A stretch of DNA of 64,000 nt from Hyphomicrobiales bacterium (GCA_900473795.1 UCMT01000025.1:41500-105499), one strand, 5' to 3'. Positions 9,081 to 19,245 are shown, counted from the stretch's first letter. Translations and numbers: made by a program. Notes: generated by a model not told the origin, from the letters alone.

Positions 9081-11709
9081 CGATGATCCCCCTGATCTCG
9101 GCGCGGCAGGAGCCGCAATTGGTTCCGGCGTGCAATTCCTTGCCGACAGCCTCGACGCTGTGACAGCCACCCCTGACGGCAGCGACGATCTGGTTGACGC
9201 CGACGCTGAAGCAGGAGCAGACGGTGGCGCCCGGGTCCATGCGGCCGGCGCCGGGACGCCCGGCGGCAACCGCAAACCGTTTGGCCATGTCGGCATGCTG
9301 GACAGTCAATTGCTCGACGGCCCAGTTGCGCGCGACGGCGACCGGCTGGCGGGCGAGGAAGAAGGCGGCAAGCAAGCGGTCACCTTCGAAGAAGGCCAGC
9401 CGCAGGTCGCCGGTCTGGGCGTCGGCATAGCCGAGCGGCTCGATATGGTCGGGAATCCCGAGATGGCTTCGGCACCAGTGGGTCCAGTTTTCCGGCGCGG
9501 CATCGAATGCCAGTTCCAGCCGCCAGCCGCCATCGGCCTTTGCCAGAGCCCAATAGGTGGTGTCGAGACCCTGCGGTTTGGTGGCAGAAACCGCAAAGCC
9601 ATAGCTTGCGACCTTCAGTCGCCGCGCCGCAATGGCGACGTTCTTCGAGGCCGGCTGACCTGAGAAGGGATCGGTGATCGGGGCCACGACGGCATCGATA
9701 CGTGCCTTTGCGGCAAACTGATCGTTCCAGTGCATCGGCACGAACAGGCTGCCGCGAGCCTGTCGCTCGGTCACCAAGGCGCGCACCACGGCCTTGCCGT
9801 AGGGACTTTCGATCTCGACGAGGCCGGCGCTGGCGACACCGATTTCGATCGCGTCGCGCGGATGGATTTCCGCGAAGGGCTCGGCGATATGGGCGGACAG
9901 ACGCGCACTCTTTCCCGTCCGTGTCATCGTGTGCCACTGGTCGCGGATGCGGCCGGTGTTCAGCGTCAGCGGGAAGTCGGCGCTGGTGCGATCCGTGGCG
10001 GGAGCGTTGACGGCGATCAAACGCGCCTTGCGATCGGCATGGAAGAAGCCGCCGTTGGCGAAGAAGCGGGTGGTCTGCACCTGCGAAGCGGCTGGCTGCG
10101 GCCATTGGAAGGGGGCAAGCCCGTCATAGGCCGCAACATCGATCCGCTCGTAGGCGCCGATATCGAAATCACGGCTGCCATCGTTTTCGAAGGCGGACAG
10201 GGCCGCGTGCTCGGCAAAGACAGTGGTGGCGGACGGGAACAAGAACGCGTCCTCAAATCCCATGCGGCGCCCGACTTCGGCCAGTTGCCACCAGTCGGCC
10301 TTGGCTTCGCCAGGAGCGGGAAGCCAGGCGCGCTGGCGGGAAATGCGGCGCTCCGAATTGGTGACGGTGCCGTCCTTCTCGGCCCAGCCGAGCGAGGGCA
10401 GAAGGACATGCGCCAGCCTCGTCGTGTCGGTATCCTGCAGGATGTCGGATACGACGACGAAGGGACAGGCGGCGATTGCGGCGGCGACGGCATCGGCGTC
10501 CGGCATCGAGACGACCGGGTTGGTGGCCATGATCCAGAGCGCCTTGACCCGGCCATCGGCGACCGCGCGGAACATGTCGACCGCCTTGAAGCCGGGCCTG
10601 CGGGCGATGGCCGGCGACTGCCAGAAGCGCTGGACGCGGTCGCAATCCTCAGCATTCTCGATGGCCATGTGGGCGGCGAGCATATTGGCAAGACCGCCGA
10701 CCTCGCGTCCGCCCATGGCATTCGGCTGACCGGTGAGCGAGAAGGGGCCCATGCCCGGCCGGCCGATGCGGCCGGTCGCGAGATGACAGTTGATGATGGC
10801 GTTGACCTTGTCCGTGCCGGAGGCGGATTGGTTGACGCCCTGGCTGTAGCAGGTGACGACTTTTTCCGTTTCCTCGAACAGGCGGAAGAACTGGCGCAAC
10901 TGCATGGAGGGCAGCCCGGTCAATTCCATCAGTTCGGCGATGCCGAGGGCCGAAGCCGCGGCGAAAGCCTCTGCAAAACCATTGGTGTGCGTGCCGATAT
11001 AGTTCTGGTCGATCGCGGCGGTGCCGGCAAGGTGGGCCAGCAGGCCCATGAACAGCGCCACGTCGCCATCCGGCCGGATCGCCAGATGCAGATCGGCGAT
11101 GTCGGCTGTCATGGTACGGCGCGGATCGATGACGACGACCTTCATGCTGGGCCGGGCGGCCTTGGCGGCGGCGAGGCGCTGGTAGATGACCGGGTGGCAC
11201 CAGGCGAGGTTGGAACCGGTTAGGATGACCAGATCGGCAAGCTCGATGTCCTCATAGGTACCGGGAACGGTATCGGCGCCAAAAGCACGGCGATGGCCGG
11301 CGACGGAGGATGACATGCAAAGGCGCGAATTGGTGTCGATATTGGCCGAGCCGATAAAACCCTTCATCAGCTTGTTGGCGACGTAGTAGTCCTCGGTCAG
11401 CAACTGGCCGGACACGTAGAAGGCGACCGAATCCGGGCCGTGCTCGGCGATGGTTTCGGAGAAACGCGTGGCGACGAGATCAAGCGCCTCGTCCCAGTCC
11501 GCGCGGCGTCCGTCGATCCGAGGATGAAGAATGCGTCCGTCGAGATCGATGGTTTCGGCGAGCGCCGAGCCCTTCGAACACAGGCGTCCGAAGTTGGCGG
11601 GATGGTTTGGGTCACCCTTGACGCTGACTGTGCCGTTATCATCGATCTTGGCGATGACGCCGCAACCGACGCCGCAATAGGGGCAGGTGGTTTTGGTTTC
11701 AGTGGACAC
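9052..11709 (-). CDS. nasA: Assimilatory nitrate reductase, large catalytic subunit
   Basis: A molybdopterin enzyme of about 885 residues that reduces nitrate to nitrite in the cytoplasm. Seen: an N-terminal [4Fe-4S] motif CPYCGVGCGV plus LCSKG, the Mo-bisMGD domains with GSNLAWCHPV, YSQGVNQSASGTDK and TGRIGRPGMGPFSLTGQPNA, the dinucleotide-binding C-terminal domain, and a final BFD-like [2Fe-2S] domain with VCSCFSVG and NCGSC. That extra C-terminal domain is the alphaproteobacterial NasA form. The GTG at 11709 has GGGGGGAA about 7 nt upstream; an ATG at 11727 is an alternative. No Tat signal is present. A repeat separates it from nirD. Confidence 0.94.
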   Translation of the reverse strand: MSTETKTTCPYCGVGCGVIAKIDDNGTVSVKGDPNHPANFGRLCSKGSALAETIDLDGRILHPRIDGRRADWDEALDLVATRFSETIAEHGPDSVAFYVSGQLLTEDYYVANKLMKGFIGSANIDTNSRLCMSSSVAGHRRAFGADTVPGTYEDIELADLVILTGSNLAWCHPVIYQRLAAAKAARPSMKVVVIDPRRTMTADIADLHLAIRPDGDVALFMGLLAHLAGTAAIDQNYIGTHTNGFAEAFAAASALGIAELMELTGLPSMQLRQFFRLFEETEKVVTCYSQGVNQSASGTDKVNAIINCHLATGRIGRPGMGPFSLTGQPNAMGGREVGGLANMLAAHMAIENAEDCDRVQRFWQSPAIARRPGFKAVDMFRAVADGRVKALWIMATNPVVSMPDADAVAAAIAACPFVVVSDILQDTDTTRLAHVLLPSLGWAEKDGTVTNSERRISRQRAWLPAPGEAKADWWQLAEVGRRMGFEDAFLFPSATTVFAEHAALSAFENDGSRDFDIGAYERIDVAAYDGLAPFQWPQPAASQVQTTRFFANGGFFHADRKARLIAVNAPATDRTSADFPLTLNTGRIRDQWHTMTRTGKSARLSAHIAEPFAEIHPRDAIEIGVASAGLVEIESPYGKAVVRALVTERQARGSLFVPMHWNDQFAAKARIDAVVAPITDPFSGQPASKNVAIAARRLKVASYGFAVSATKPQGLDTTYWALAKADGGWRLELAFDAAPENWTHWCRSHLGIPDHIEPLGYADAQTGDLRLAFFEGDRLLAAFFLARQPVAVARNWAVEQLTVQHADMAKRFAVAAGRPGAGRMDPGATVCSCFSVGVNQIVAAVRGGCHSVEAVGKELHAGTNCGSCRAEIRGIIDGCLAAAAE

Positions 11710-11745
11710 TGGTGTTCCCCCCGCCATTCCGGCGTCCGTGGCTTT

Positions 11746-11933
11746 CACCCCCCTCTGTCAGCTTTGCTGACATCTTCCCCTCAAGGGGAGAGATCGATGG
11801 CGTGCCGCGCCGTTCGTGTCCTCCAACGGCAACGCGCATCTTACAGACGCTAAAATTGCTGTACGAGGCAGCGGCATATGCCATCCAATCTCCCCCCTTG
11901 AGGGGGAGATGTCGTGAAGCGACAGAGGGGAGT
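11746..11933. repeat. Rhizobial intergenic mosaic-type inverted repeat
   Basis: Two related copies of about 47 bp lie in inverted orientation, at about 11746-11794 and 11888-11933, around some 95 bp of unrelated sequence. Each has a short hairpin (CTGTCAGC and GCTGACA in the left copy) followed by CCCCTCAAGGGG. This matches in style the palindromic RIME elements scattered between genes of Rhizobiaceae. It sits inside the operon between nirD and nasA, so the transcript would fold here and may be processed or attenuated. Family naming is from memory. Confidence 0.7.
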
Positions 11934-11951
11934 ATTTCTTGCTCCATGCGC

Positions 11952-12287
11952 CTATTCCGCCGCCATCATCAGGCTTTCGAGCGCGATGGAGAGCGCACCG
12001 TCCTCGTTGCGAACAGCGATGGTCTTGACCTCGCCTTCATCGGCACCGAGTGCTTTGCCGCTTTCCAGCGAGATCACCCAGTTGTGCAGCGGGCAGGTGA
12101 CCGCCTTGCCGTGAACGATGCCCTGGCTGAGCGGCCCGCCCTTGTGGGGGCAGTGATCCTCTATGGCGAAGACCTCGTTTTCGGCCGTGCGGAACACGGC
12201 GATCTTGCCCTGCGGCGTCTTCACGCAGCGGGCGCCGCGCAGCGGGATGTCGTTGATGTCGCCGATTGCGATCCAGTTCGTTTCCAT
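11952..12287 (-). CDS. nirD: Nitrite reductase small subunit NirD
   Basis: A 111-residue Rieske-like subunit of the NADH-dependent assimilatory nitrite reductase. Seen: CPHKGGPLSQG and CPLHNWVISLESG, the two Cys-His pairs of a Rieske [2Fe-2S] site; many NirD proteins lack these, so an intact site is a point to note. The ATG at 12287 has GGAG 9 nt upstream. A GTG at 12296 overlaps the nirB stop and is an alternative start adding three residues. It lies directly after nirB. Confidence 0.93.
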   Translation of the reverse strand: METNWIAIGDINDIPLRGARCVKTPQGKIAVFRTAENEVFAIEDHCPHKGGPLSQGIVHGKAVTCPLHNWVISLESGKALGADEGEVKTIAVRNEDGALSIALESLMMAAE

Positions 12288-12292
12288 GTCCG

Positions 12293-14743
12293 TCACTCCG
12301 CCGCTTCCGAGTATCCAACCGTCGCCATCGGCCGGAACTCATGCTTGTCCTTGCCGGAGACGCGCTCCGACCATGGGTCGACCTGGGCGAATTTCTGGGA
12401 AAAGACGAAACGGTCGTAATAGGCTTGGCGCTTCTCCGCATCGCCCATGATCTGGCGGCGGATTTCATCGAGACCGATGCGCTTGGCCCATTTGTAGATG
12501 CGCTCCAGATAGCGGCCCTGCTCGCGGTACATCTGCGTCAGCGCCACGATGTATTGCAAAGCCTCGTCCTCGGTTTTCACGAGGCCAAGGACTTCGGTGC
12601 CCTTGATGTCGAGACCGGCAGCCCCTGCAAAATGGATCTCGAAGCCCGAATCGACGCAGATGACCCCGATGTCCTTGCAGGTTGCCTCGGCGCAGTTTCG
12701 CGGACAGCCGGAGACGGCCATCTTCAGCTTGGCCGGCGTCCACGATCCCCACATGAACTTCTCGATGCGGATGCCGAGCCCGGTCGAATCCTGTGTGCCG
12801 AAGCGGCACCAGTCCGAACCGACGCAGGTTTTTACCGTGCGCAGGCCCTTCGCATACGCCTGGCCGGAGACGAAGCCGGCCTTGCCGAGATCGGCCCAGA
12901 CGGCGGGCAGGTCTTCCTTTTCGATGCCGAGAAGGTCGATGCGCTGGCCGCCGGTGACCTTGACGAGCGGCACCTCGAACTTGTCGACCACGTCGGCGAT
13001 GGCGCGCAGTTCCTTCGAATTCGTCACGCCGCCCCACATGCGCGGCACGACGGAGTAGGTGCCGTCCTTCTGGATGTTGGCGTGGACGCGCTCGTTGATG
13101 AAGCGCGACTGGTAATCGTCGGCATATTCGTCCGGCCAGTCGCAGACGAGGTAGTAGTTGAGGGCCGGGCGACATTTGGCGCAGCCACAGGAGGTCTTCC
13201 ATTCCAGTTCCTGCATGACTGCCGGAATGGTCTTCAGCCCCTTGGCCTTGATCAGGCGGCGCACGTCGTCATGTCCGAGCTCGGTGCAGCCGCACATCGG
13301 CTGAACGGCGGCCGGATTGTAGGCGTCGCCGAGCGTGATCGACATCAGCTGTTCGACCAGCCCGGTGCAGGAGCCGCAGGAGGCGGATGCCTTGGTGTGG
13401 GCCCGCACGTCGTCGAGCGAGGTCAGTCCCTTCGAGGTGATCGTACCGGTGATCTTGCCCTTGCAGACGCCGTTGCAGCCGCAGATTTCCGCATCATCCG
13501 GCAAGGCTGCAACGGCCGCCATAGGGTCCAGCGGGGACCCTCCCTGGTAGGCCTGCCCGAAAATGAGCGTTTCACGCATTTCCGAGATATCGGTGGCTTT
13601 TTTCTTCAGGTCGTTGAACCAGGCGCCGTCGGCAGTTTCGCCGTAGAGTACGGTGCCGATGATGCGGTTGTCCTTCAGCACCAGACGCTTGTAGACACCG
13701 GCCGTCGCGTCGCGCAGCACGATCTCCTCACGGTCGTCGCCTTCGGCGAAATCGCCCAGCGAGAAGAGGTTGATGCCGGTAACCTTGAGCTTGGTCGGCG
13801 TGTCGGAATGGACGAAGGCGGGCGAGCGGTCGCCGGCGAGATGTGCAGCGGCGATGCGGGCCATTTCATAAAGTGGCGCGACGAGTCCGTAGACCATGCC
13901 GCCGACTTCGGCGCATTCGCCGAGCGCCAGGATATCGCCATCGGAGGTCTGCATGCCGGCATCGACGACGATGCCGCGATTGACGGCAAGGCCGGCTTCC
14001 TTGGCTATGCCCGCGTTCGGCCGGATGCCGACTGCCATCACCACCAGCGTCGCCGGGATGATCGTGCCGTTGTCGAGTTCGATGCCCTCGACCTTGCCAT
14101 CGCCGATGATCGCCTTCGTGTTGGCCTTGCAGATGACCTTGATGCCGCGTTCCTCGACGGCCTTCTGCAAGAGGTAGCCGGCGGCCGGATCGAGCTGACG
14201 TTCCATCAGCGTCGGCATCACGTGCAGCACGGTCACATCCATGCCGCGCGAGGCAAGACCTGCCGCCGCCTCGAGCCCGAGCAGGCCGCCGCCGATAACG
14301 ACGGCCTTTTCGCGCGACTGGGCGGCGAGCAGCATGGCGTTGACGTCGTCGAGATCGCGGTAGGTGATGACGCCGGGCAGATCCTTGCCGGGAACGGGGA
14401 TGATGAAGGGGACGGAGCCCGTGGCGATGACGAGCTTGTCATAGCTTTCGGTGACGCCGTGATCGGAGGTCACCGTCTTCTTGGCACGGTCGATCGAAAC
14501 GATCTTGTGGCCCTTGTAGAGGGTAATGCCGTGGTTGATGTACCAGCCATCGCCATGGATGACGATTTCCTCATAACTTTTTTCGCCGGACAGGACCGGC
14601 GAGAGCATGATGCGGTCGTAGTTGACGCGCGGCTCGGCGTTGAAGATGGTGACCTGGTATTGTCCGGGGGCCTCTTCGAACAGATGCTCCAGCATGCGCC
14701 CGGGGGCCATGCCGTTGCCGATAATGACGAGTTTTTCAGCCAT
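12293..14743 (-). CDS. nirB: Nitrite reductase large subunit NirB
   Basis: An 816-residue NAD(P)H-dependent siroheme enzyme that reduces nitrite to ammonium. Domains in order: FAD/NAD-binding reductase (LVIIGNGMAPGRMLEHL at the N-terminus; VIGGGLLGLEAAAGL at about 150), a BFD-like [2Fe-2S] region with CGCNGVCKGKI and CGSCTGLVEQL, then a ferredoxin-like half-domain and a siroheme/[4Fe-4S] domain with TCVGSDWCRFG and SGCPRNCAEATC. The length is normal for NirB. The start MAEKLVIIG at 14743 lies 5 nt after the upstream ATPase stop codon, so the two genes are contiguous. Confidence 0.96.
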   Translation of the reverse strand: MAEKLVIIGNGMAPGRMLEHLFEEAPGQYQVTIFNAEPRVNYDRIMLSPVLSGEKSYEEIVIHGDGWYINHGITLYKGHKIVSIDRAKKTVTSDHGVTESYDKLVIATGSVPFIIPVPGKDLPGVITYRDLDDVNAMLLAAQSREKAVVIGGGLLGLEAAAGLASRGMDVTVLHVMPTLMERQLDPAAGYLLQKAVEERGIKVICKANTKAIIGDGKVEGIELDNGTIIPATLVVMAVGIRPNAGIAKEAGLAVNRGIVVDAGMQTSDGDILALGECAEVGGMVYGLVAPLYEMARIAAAHLAGDRSPAFVHSDTPTKLKVTGINLFSLGDFAEGDDREEIVLRDATAGVYKRLVLKDNRIIGTVLYGETADGAWFNDLKKKATDISEMRETLIFGQAYQGGSPLDPMAAVAALPDDAEICGCNGVCKGKITGTITSKGLTSLDDVRAHTKASASCGSCTGLVEQLMSITLGDAYNPAAVQPMCGCTELGHDDVRRLIKAKGLKTIPAVMQELEWKTSCGCAKCRPALNYYLVCDWPDEYADDYQSRFINERVHANIQKDGTYSVVPRMWGGVTNSKELRAIADVVDKFEVPLVKVTGGQRIDLLGIEKEDLPAVWADLGKAGFVSGQAYAKGLRTVKTCVGSDWCRFGTQDSTGLGIRIEKFMWGSWTPAKLKMAVSGCPRNCAEATCKDIGVICVDSGFEIHFAGAAGLDIKGTEVLGLVKTEDEALQYIVALTQMYREQGRYLERIYKWAKRIGLDEIRRQIMGDAEKRQAYYDRFVFSQKFAQVDPWSERVSGKDKHEFRPMATVGYSEAAE

Positions 14744-14748
14744 TGGAT

Positions 14749-16515
14749 TTACTCCGCTGCGGTTCTGGGAAGGGAACTGCCGGTCTCTTCGAGACGGGCG
14801 GCACGCTTCTGCCGGATTGTTTCGAGGCGTTCGGGCGACGGATTGGCGCCGCCCTCATAGGCTTCGAGGAAATCGATGAGTTCTTCGCGATAGGCGTAGT
14901 AGTCGCGATGTGCGAGCAGGGCTTTGCGGCTGCGCGGACGCGGCAGATGCACATCCATGATGTTGCCGATGCGGGCGTTGGGGCCGTTCGACATCATCAC
15001 CACGCGGTCGGCGAGCAGGATCGCTTCATCGACGTCGTGCGTCACGCAGATTGCCGTCACCTTGGTTCGGGTCCAGACATCCATCAGCACTTCCTGCAAT
15101 TCCCAGCGCGTCAGGCTGTCGAGCATGCCGAACGGCTCGTCGAGGAGCAGCAGCTTGGGAGACAGGGCAAAGGCACGGGCAATGCCGACGCGCTGCTTCA
15201 TGCCGTTCGACAGGTCGGCGGCAATGCGGTGCATGGAATCGCCAAGGCCAACCTTCTCGAGATAGTATTCGACGATGTCCGTGCGTTCTGCCGGAGCAGC
15301 CGTGGGATAGACGCGGTCGACGCCGAGGGCGACGTTCTCGCGTGCCGTCAGCCACGGCATCAGCGAGGGGGACTGGAACACGACGGCCCGGTCCGGCCCT
15401 GCACCGGAGATTTCCTTGCCATCCAGGATGATGCCGCCGCCCGAGATCGAGTTCAGACCGGCTGCCATCGACAGGACGGTCGACTTGCCGCAGCCCGAAT
15501 GACCGATGACGGAGATGAATTCGCCCTTGTTGATCTTGAGATCGAAACCGTCGACGACGGTCAGCGGACCCTTCGGCGTCGCATAGGTCTTGCGGACCTC
15601 GGAAAACTCGACGAAACGCCTTTCGACCACCGTGCGGGCGGCGCGCTCGTAAGCGGCCGGCAGCTTGTCCTTCACCGGTTTCTGGGTGATCGGAATGACG
15701 TTCGGCAACTCGATGATACGGCCGGCAGACGTGTTGCGTTCGGCGCCGACGTCCATCAGATAGGCTGTGACAGCGGCGCGCAAGCGGATGAATTCGGGGT
15801 TTGAATTCATTGCAGCGCGATCACGCGGGCGCGGCAAAGCGACGTCGAAGCTGGGGCCGAGCGTTGCGTTCGGACCGGGCGTCAGAGGAATGATGCGATC
15901 GGCAAGCAGGATCGCCTCGTCGACGTCGTTGGTGACGAGAATGATCGTCTTCTTCTCCTGTTCGGAGATCGCGGCGAATTCGTCCTGCAGCTTCGAACGG
16001 GTCAGTGCGTCGAGTGCGGAGAGCGGCTCGTCCATCAGCAGGACATCCGGCCGCATCGCGAGAGCCCGCGCCACGGCAACGCGCTGGCGCATGCCGCCGG
16101 ACAGTTCGGCAGGCTTGCGATCTTTCGCATGGGCAAGGCCGACCATGCCGACATAGCGCGAGACGATCTCCCGACGCTCCGCCCTGCTCTTCGTCTTGAA
16201 GACGCTGTCGACGGCCAGCGACACGTTCGCATCGACCGTCAGCCAGGGCATCAGCGAATAGGACTGGAACACGACGCCGCGTTCCGGGCCGGGGCCGGTC
16301 ACTTCCTTGCCGTTGAAGAGCACTGCCCCCGAATCCGGCTTTGCAAGGCCGGCCAGAAGGGAAATCAGCGTGGTCTTGCCTGCGCCGGAGAAGCCGACGA
16401 TGGCAATGAACTCGCCTTCCTTCACCTTCAGGTTGACGTTCGCCAGAACGTCGTTTCGGCTCTTTCCCTGGCCGTAGGATTTCGAGACGTCGCTGAGTTC
16501 GAGAATGGTCATCAT
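14749..16515 (-). CDS. Nitrate ABC transporter, double ATP-binding protein
   Basis: A 588-residue protein made of two complete NrtD-type ATPase domains in tandem. Domain 1 has [24 protein letters not shown] and [13 protein letters not shown]; domain 2 has [24 protein letters not shown] and [13 protein letters not shown] linker of about 90 residues joins them near residue 260. Cyanobacterial transporters use separate NrtC and NrtD, with NrtC carrying an NrtA-like tail; here both motors are in one chain and the tail is absent, so one polypeptide could form the whole ATPase dimer. The start is the first of two ATG codons at 16515, with AAGGGAA upstream. It lies between the permease gene and nirB. 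Confidence 0.9.
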   Translation of the reverse strand: MMTILELSDVSKSYGQGKSRNDVLANVNLKVKEGEFIAIVGFSGAGKTTLISLLAGLAKPDSGAVLFNGKEVTGPGPERGVVFQSYSLMPWLTVDANVSLAVDSVFKTKSRAERREIVSRYVGMVGLAHAKDRKPAELSGGMRQRVAVARALAMRPDVLLMDEPLSALDALTRSKLQDEFAAISEQEKKTIILVTNDVDEAILLADRIIPLTPGPNATLGPSFDVALPRPRDRAAMNSNPEFIRLRAAVTAYLMDVGAERNTSAGRIIELPNVIPITQKPVKDKLPAAYERAARTVVERRFVEFSEVRKTYATPKGPLTVVDGFDLKINKGEFISVIGHSGCGKSTVLSMAAGLNSISGGGIILDGKEISGAGPDRAVVFQSPSLMPWLTARENVALGVDRVYPTAAPAERTDIVEYYLEKVGLGDSMHRIAADLSNGMKQRVGIARAFALSPKLLLLDEPFGMLDSLTRWELQEVLMDVWTRTKVTAICVTHDVDEAILLADRVVMMSNGPNARIGNIMDVHLPRPRSRKALLAHRDYYAYREELIDFLEAYEGGANPSPERLETIRQKRAARLEETGSSLPRTAAE

Positions 16516-16522
16516 CGTTCCC

Positions 16523-17608
16523 TTACCGATTGGCCGAGAAGGTGAAGGCGGACTGAAGCGCGAACATGATGCGATCGAGCGCAAAGCCGATGATGCCGAT
16601 GGTCAGAACAGCGACCATGATGCGGGCGAGCGACGTTTCCGAGCCGTTCTGGAATTCGTCCCAGACGAATTTTCCAAGGCCCGGGTTCTGCGCCAGCATT
16701 TCGGCCGCGATCAGCACCATCCAGCCCACGCCGAGCGCCAGCCGCAAGCCGGTGAAGATCAGCGGCAGGGCGGAAGGCAGAACCAGCTTGCGGATCGTGG
16801 TCGCCGTCGAAAGCTGCAGAACCTTGCCGACATTGACGAGATCCTTGTCGATGGATGCGACGCCAAGCGCGGTGTTGATCAGCGTCGGCCACAACGAACA
16901 GAGGGTGACGGTGACGGCCGAGATCACGAGCGACTTCGGCAGCATGTCGGACGGGTTCACATACAGAGCCGAGACGATCATGGTGACGATCGGCAGCCAG
17001 GCGAGGGGCGAGACCGGCTTGAAGATCTGGATCAGCGGGTTGATCGCACCGTTGATCGTGCGCGACAGGCCCGAGGCAATGCCGAGCGGAATGGCGATAA
17101 TGCTGCCGAACAGGAAGCCGAGGCCGACGGTCAGCAGCGAGGTCAGGATCTGATCGACATAGGTCGGTTTGCCCGTAAAGGCGCGGTGCTTGACCTCGGC
17201 TGCCTTGCCTTCGGCGACGAGCTTGGCGTTGCGCTCGTCCTGGCGCTGGTAGAACGCCGCCGCCTTTTCACGCTCGGCAAAGTGGTCCTGCCACAGGGTG
17301 CCCGCCTGCTCGAAGACCTCGACCGGGCCAGGCACGGCGCCAAGCGATGTCTTGATCGTCGGCGCCAGGGCGCCCCAGGCAACCAGGAAGAGCAGGATGC
17401 CGGCGAGCGGAATGACCAGGGTCTTGCGGATTTCCGTCATCTGTTCGCGAACGCTGTCGCCGGCAGCGATTCTCAGGATCGGCGTAACCCAGCCGAGCCC
17501 GAGAATGTTGAGCCATGTACCGGCCTTGTTGATGCGTTGGAACAGGCGTTCCCTGCGCATCGCGGTATCGAGCTTGCCGGTGCCGATGGTATCTGTTGCG
17601 TGTGCCAT
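16523..17608 (-). CDS. nrtB: Nitrate ABC transporter permease
   Basis: A 361-residue inner-membrane permease of the NrtB/SsuC class. Seen: a polar N-terminus, a first membrane helix at about residues 65-85 ([17 protein letters not shown]), a periplasmic loop longer than usual (about 70 residues), then a five-helix permease core whose EAA-type loop reads [21 protein letters not shown]. One gene should give a homodimeric pore coupled to the double ATPase. It is 33 bp downstream of the binding-protein gene and 7 bp upstream of the ATPase gene, so the three are an operon. Confidence 0.92.
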   Translation of the reverse strand: MAHATDTIGTGKLDTAMRRERLFQRINKAGTWLNILGLGWVTPILRIAAGDSVREQMTEIRKTLVIPLAGILLFLVAWGALAPTIKTSLGAVPGPVEVFEQAGTLWQDHFAEREKAAAFYQRQDERNAKLVAEGKAAEVKHRAFTGKPTYVDQILTSLLTVGLGFLFGSIIAIPLGIASGLSRTINGAINPLIQIFKPVSPLAWLPIVTMIVSALYVNPSDMLPKSLVISAVTVTLCSLWPTLINTALGVASIDKDLVNVGKVLQLSTATTIRKLVLPSALPLIFTGLRLALGVGWMVLIAAEMLAQNPGLGKFVWDEFQNGSETSLARIMVAVLTIGIIGFALDRIMFALQSAFTFSANR

Positions 17609-17641
17609 CTATGCTTGCCTTGTGGTGAGGAAGGTGTGGGA

Positions 17642-19048
17642 TCAGCCGCCGACGATCTCGGCGCCATCGATTTTCTGGTGGCCTTTGAGACCAAGCTTCA
17701 GTGAGTCGATGTAGGCGTTCGGGGTTTTGCCGTCATAGCTGACGCCGTCGATGAACTCGGCGGTGGGGGCCTTGTAGCCGTCGCTGTTCCAGAGGAAGTC
17801 GGAGTCCGTGGCCTTGCCTTCTTCGACCAGCATCTTTGCGGCCTTCAGATAGACATCCGGCTTGTAGACCGACTTGGCAGTCTCGGCGTACCAGGCGTCG
17901 TCCTTGAATTCGGGGATCTGGCCCCAGCGGCGCATCTGCGTCAGATACCAGATGGCGTCGGAATAGAAGGGATAGGTGGCGTTGTAGCGGAAGAAGACGT
18001 TGAAGTCCGGCACCTCGCGCTTGTCGCCCTTCTCGTATTCGAAAGTTCCGGTCATCGAATTGGCGATGACCTTGGCGTCGGCGCCGACATATTCCTTGCG
18101 GGACAGGATTTCGACGGCCTCGGCACGATTGGCGTTGTTGTTTTCGTCAAGCCACATCGCGGCGCGGATCAGAGCCTTGGTCAAGGCCAGCGTCGTATTG
18201 GGGTTCTGCTCGACGAATTCCTCGGTCAGGCCGAATACCTTTTCCGGATTGTTCTTCCAGATCTCGTAGTCAGTCACGACGGGCACGCCGATCCCCTTGA
18301 AGACAGCGGCCTGGTTCCAGGGCTCGCCGACCGAATAGCCGAGGATCGTACCGGCTTCGAGCGTTGCCGGCATTTGCGGTGGCGGCGTGACGGAGAGAAG
18401 TGCGTCGCCCTTGATCTGTCCGGAAACGTCGGCCGGCGAATAGAAGCCGGGGTTGATGCCGCCGGACGCCAGCCAGTAACGCAATTCGTAGTTATGGGTG
18501 GAAACGGGGAAGACCATGCCGAGGTTGAACGGCTTGCCGTCCGCCTTGAACTTGTCGACGACCGGCTTCAGGGCATCGGCCTTGATCGGATGTGCGAGCT
18601 TGCCGTCTGCGTCTTTCGCGACGTTCGCCTTCATCATGTCCCAGATCGCATTGGAAACAGTGATGCCGTTGCCGTTAAGATCCATCGAGAAAGGCGTGAC
18701 GATATGCGCCTTGGTGCCATAGCCGATCGTTGCGGCCAGCGGCTGGCCTGCCAGCATATGGGCGCCATCCAGTTCGCCGGTGATCACGCGGTCGAGCAGC
18801 ACTTTCCAGTTCGCCTGCGGCTCCAGCGTGACGTAGAGCCCTTCGTCTTCGAAAAAGCCTTTTTCATAGGCGATCGCCAGCGGCGCCATGTCGGTCAGCT
18901 TGATGAAGCCGAGCTTCAGCTCGTCCTTTTCAAGCGACAGTGTTTCGGCAGCGGCTTGCGTCGCGAAGGTGCCGATTGCCATCACGGAACAGATGGTCGC
19001 CGCTCCGTTGAGCAATGTTTTCATGGCACCAGTCAATTTCTCGGTCAT
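17642..19048 (-). CDS. nrtA: Nitrate ABC transporter substrate-binding protein
   Basis: A 468-residue periplasmic nitrate/nitrite-binding protein of the NrtA/CmpA family. Seen: a signal peptide from [10 protein letters not shown] through a hydrophobic run to TQAAAETLS, then [46 protein letters not shown] and [11 protein letters not shown], all family landmarks. The start ATG at 19048 follows AAGGGA by 8 nt; the open frame upstream to 19087 lacks a signal. It is the first gene of the nitrate operon, behind a leader with sigma-54 promoter, ANTAR hairpin and terminator. The identification is secure; nitrate rather than cyanate or bicarbonate follows from the operon. Confidence 0.94.
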   Translation of the reverse strand: MTEKLTGAMKTLLNGAATICSVMAIGTFATQAAAETLSLEKDELKLGFIKLTDMAPLAIAYEKGFFEDEGLYVTLEPQANWKVLLDRVITGELDGAHMLAGQPLAATIGYGTKAHIVTPFSMDLNGNGITVSNAIWDMMKANVAKDADGKLAHPIKADALKPVVDKFKADGKPFNLGMVFPVSTHNYELRYWLASGGINPGFYSPADVSGQIKGDALLSVTPPPQMPATLEAGTILGYSVGEPWNQAAVFKGIGVPVVTDYEIWKNNPEKVFGLTEEFVEQNPNTTLALTKALIRAAMWLDENNNANRAEAVEILSRKEYVGADAKVIANSMTGTFEYEKGDKREVPDFNVFFRYNATYPFYSDAIWYLTQMRRWGQIPEFKDDAWYAETAKSVYKPDVYLKAAKMLVEEGKATDSDFLWNSDGYKAPTAEFIDGVSYDGKTPNAYIDSLKLGLKGHQKIDGAEIVGG

Positions 19049-19087
19049 CTGTCTATCCCTTCCGATGGCAACGGGGAAAATGGGCAA

Positions 19088-19157
19088 TAAAAAACGTCGC
19101 TCGGGACTTTGCGTCTGCGGGAAGGAGGAACCCCGGACTGCAAAACCCTTGCGACGT
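19088..19157 (-). terminator. Intrinsic terminator in the nrtA leader (antitermination target)
   Basis: On the leftward transcript, ACGTCGC (19151-19157) pairs with GCGACGT (19094-19100), immediately followed by six U. Inside, GGGTTTTGC pairs with GCAAAGTCCC with one wobble and one bulge, extending the stem. The hairpin lies between the sigma-54 promoter and the nrtA start, so it should stop the operon unless read through. It is the element NasT is expected to overcome. Confidence 0.8.
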
Positions 19158-19169
19158 CGATGTCTCTTG

Positions 19170-19214
19170 CGAACGCCTATCGCGCGTTCGTCTTACTGCG
19201 GTCGCCGTTGACCG
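19170..19214 (-). ncRNA. ANTAR-type leader hairpins, NasT-binding site
   Basis: The RNA hairpin at 19199-19214 has stem CGGTC/GACCG around the hexaloop AACGGC, with A at loop position 1 and G at position 4: the signature of RNA sites bound by ANTAR regulators. Eight nt later a second hairpin (19170-19190) has a 7-bp stem CGAACGC/GCGTTCG and a 7-nt loop GCGATAG, which is not canonical. Two adjacent hairpins before a terminator match the known NasT/NasR leader layout. Binding is inferred; the first hairpin is the stronger part. Confidence 0.75.
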
Positions 19215-19229
19215 GAGCGATTTATGTCA

Positions 19230-19245
19230 TGCAAAGCCCGTGCCA
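19230..19245 (-). promoter_or_regulatory. Sigma-54 promoter of the nitrate assimilation operon
   Basis: The leftward strand reads TGGCAC-N5-TTGCA, an exact match to the -24/-12 consensus for RpoN. It lies about 180 bp before nrtA, upstream of the leader hairpins, so the start of transcription should be near 19218. Two TTGCAC half-sites upstream, at 19292-19297 and 19333-19338, could belong to NtrC sites, but no full dyad is clear. This implies nitrogen-limitation control on top of NasS/NasT nitrate sensing. Confidence 0.85.

Noticed and set aside
12266..14860. An 864-residue rightward frame opposite nirB
   Set aside because: It is the shadow of nirB; nirB carries all expected cofactor motifs and the operon runs leftward.
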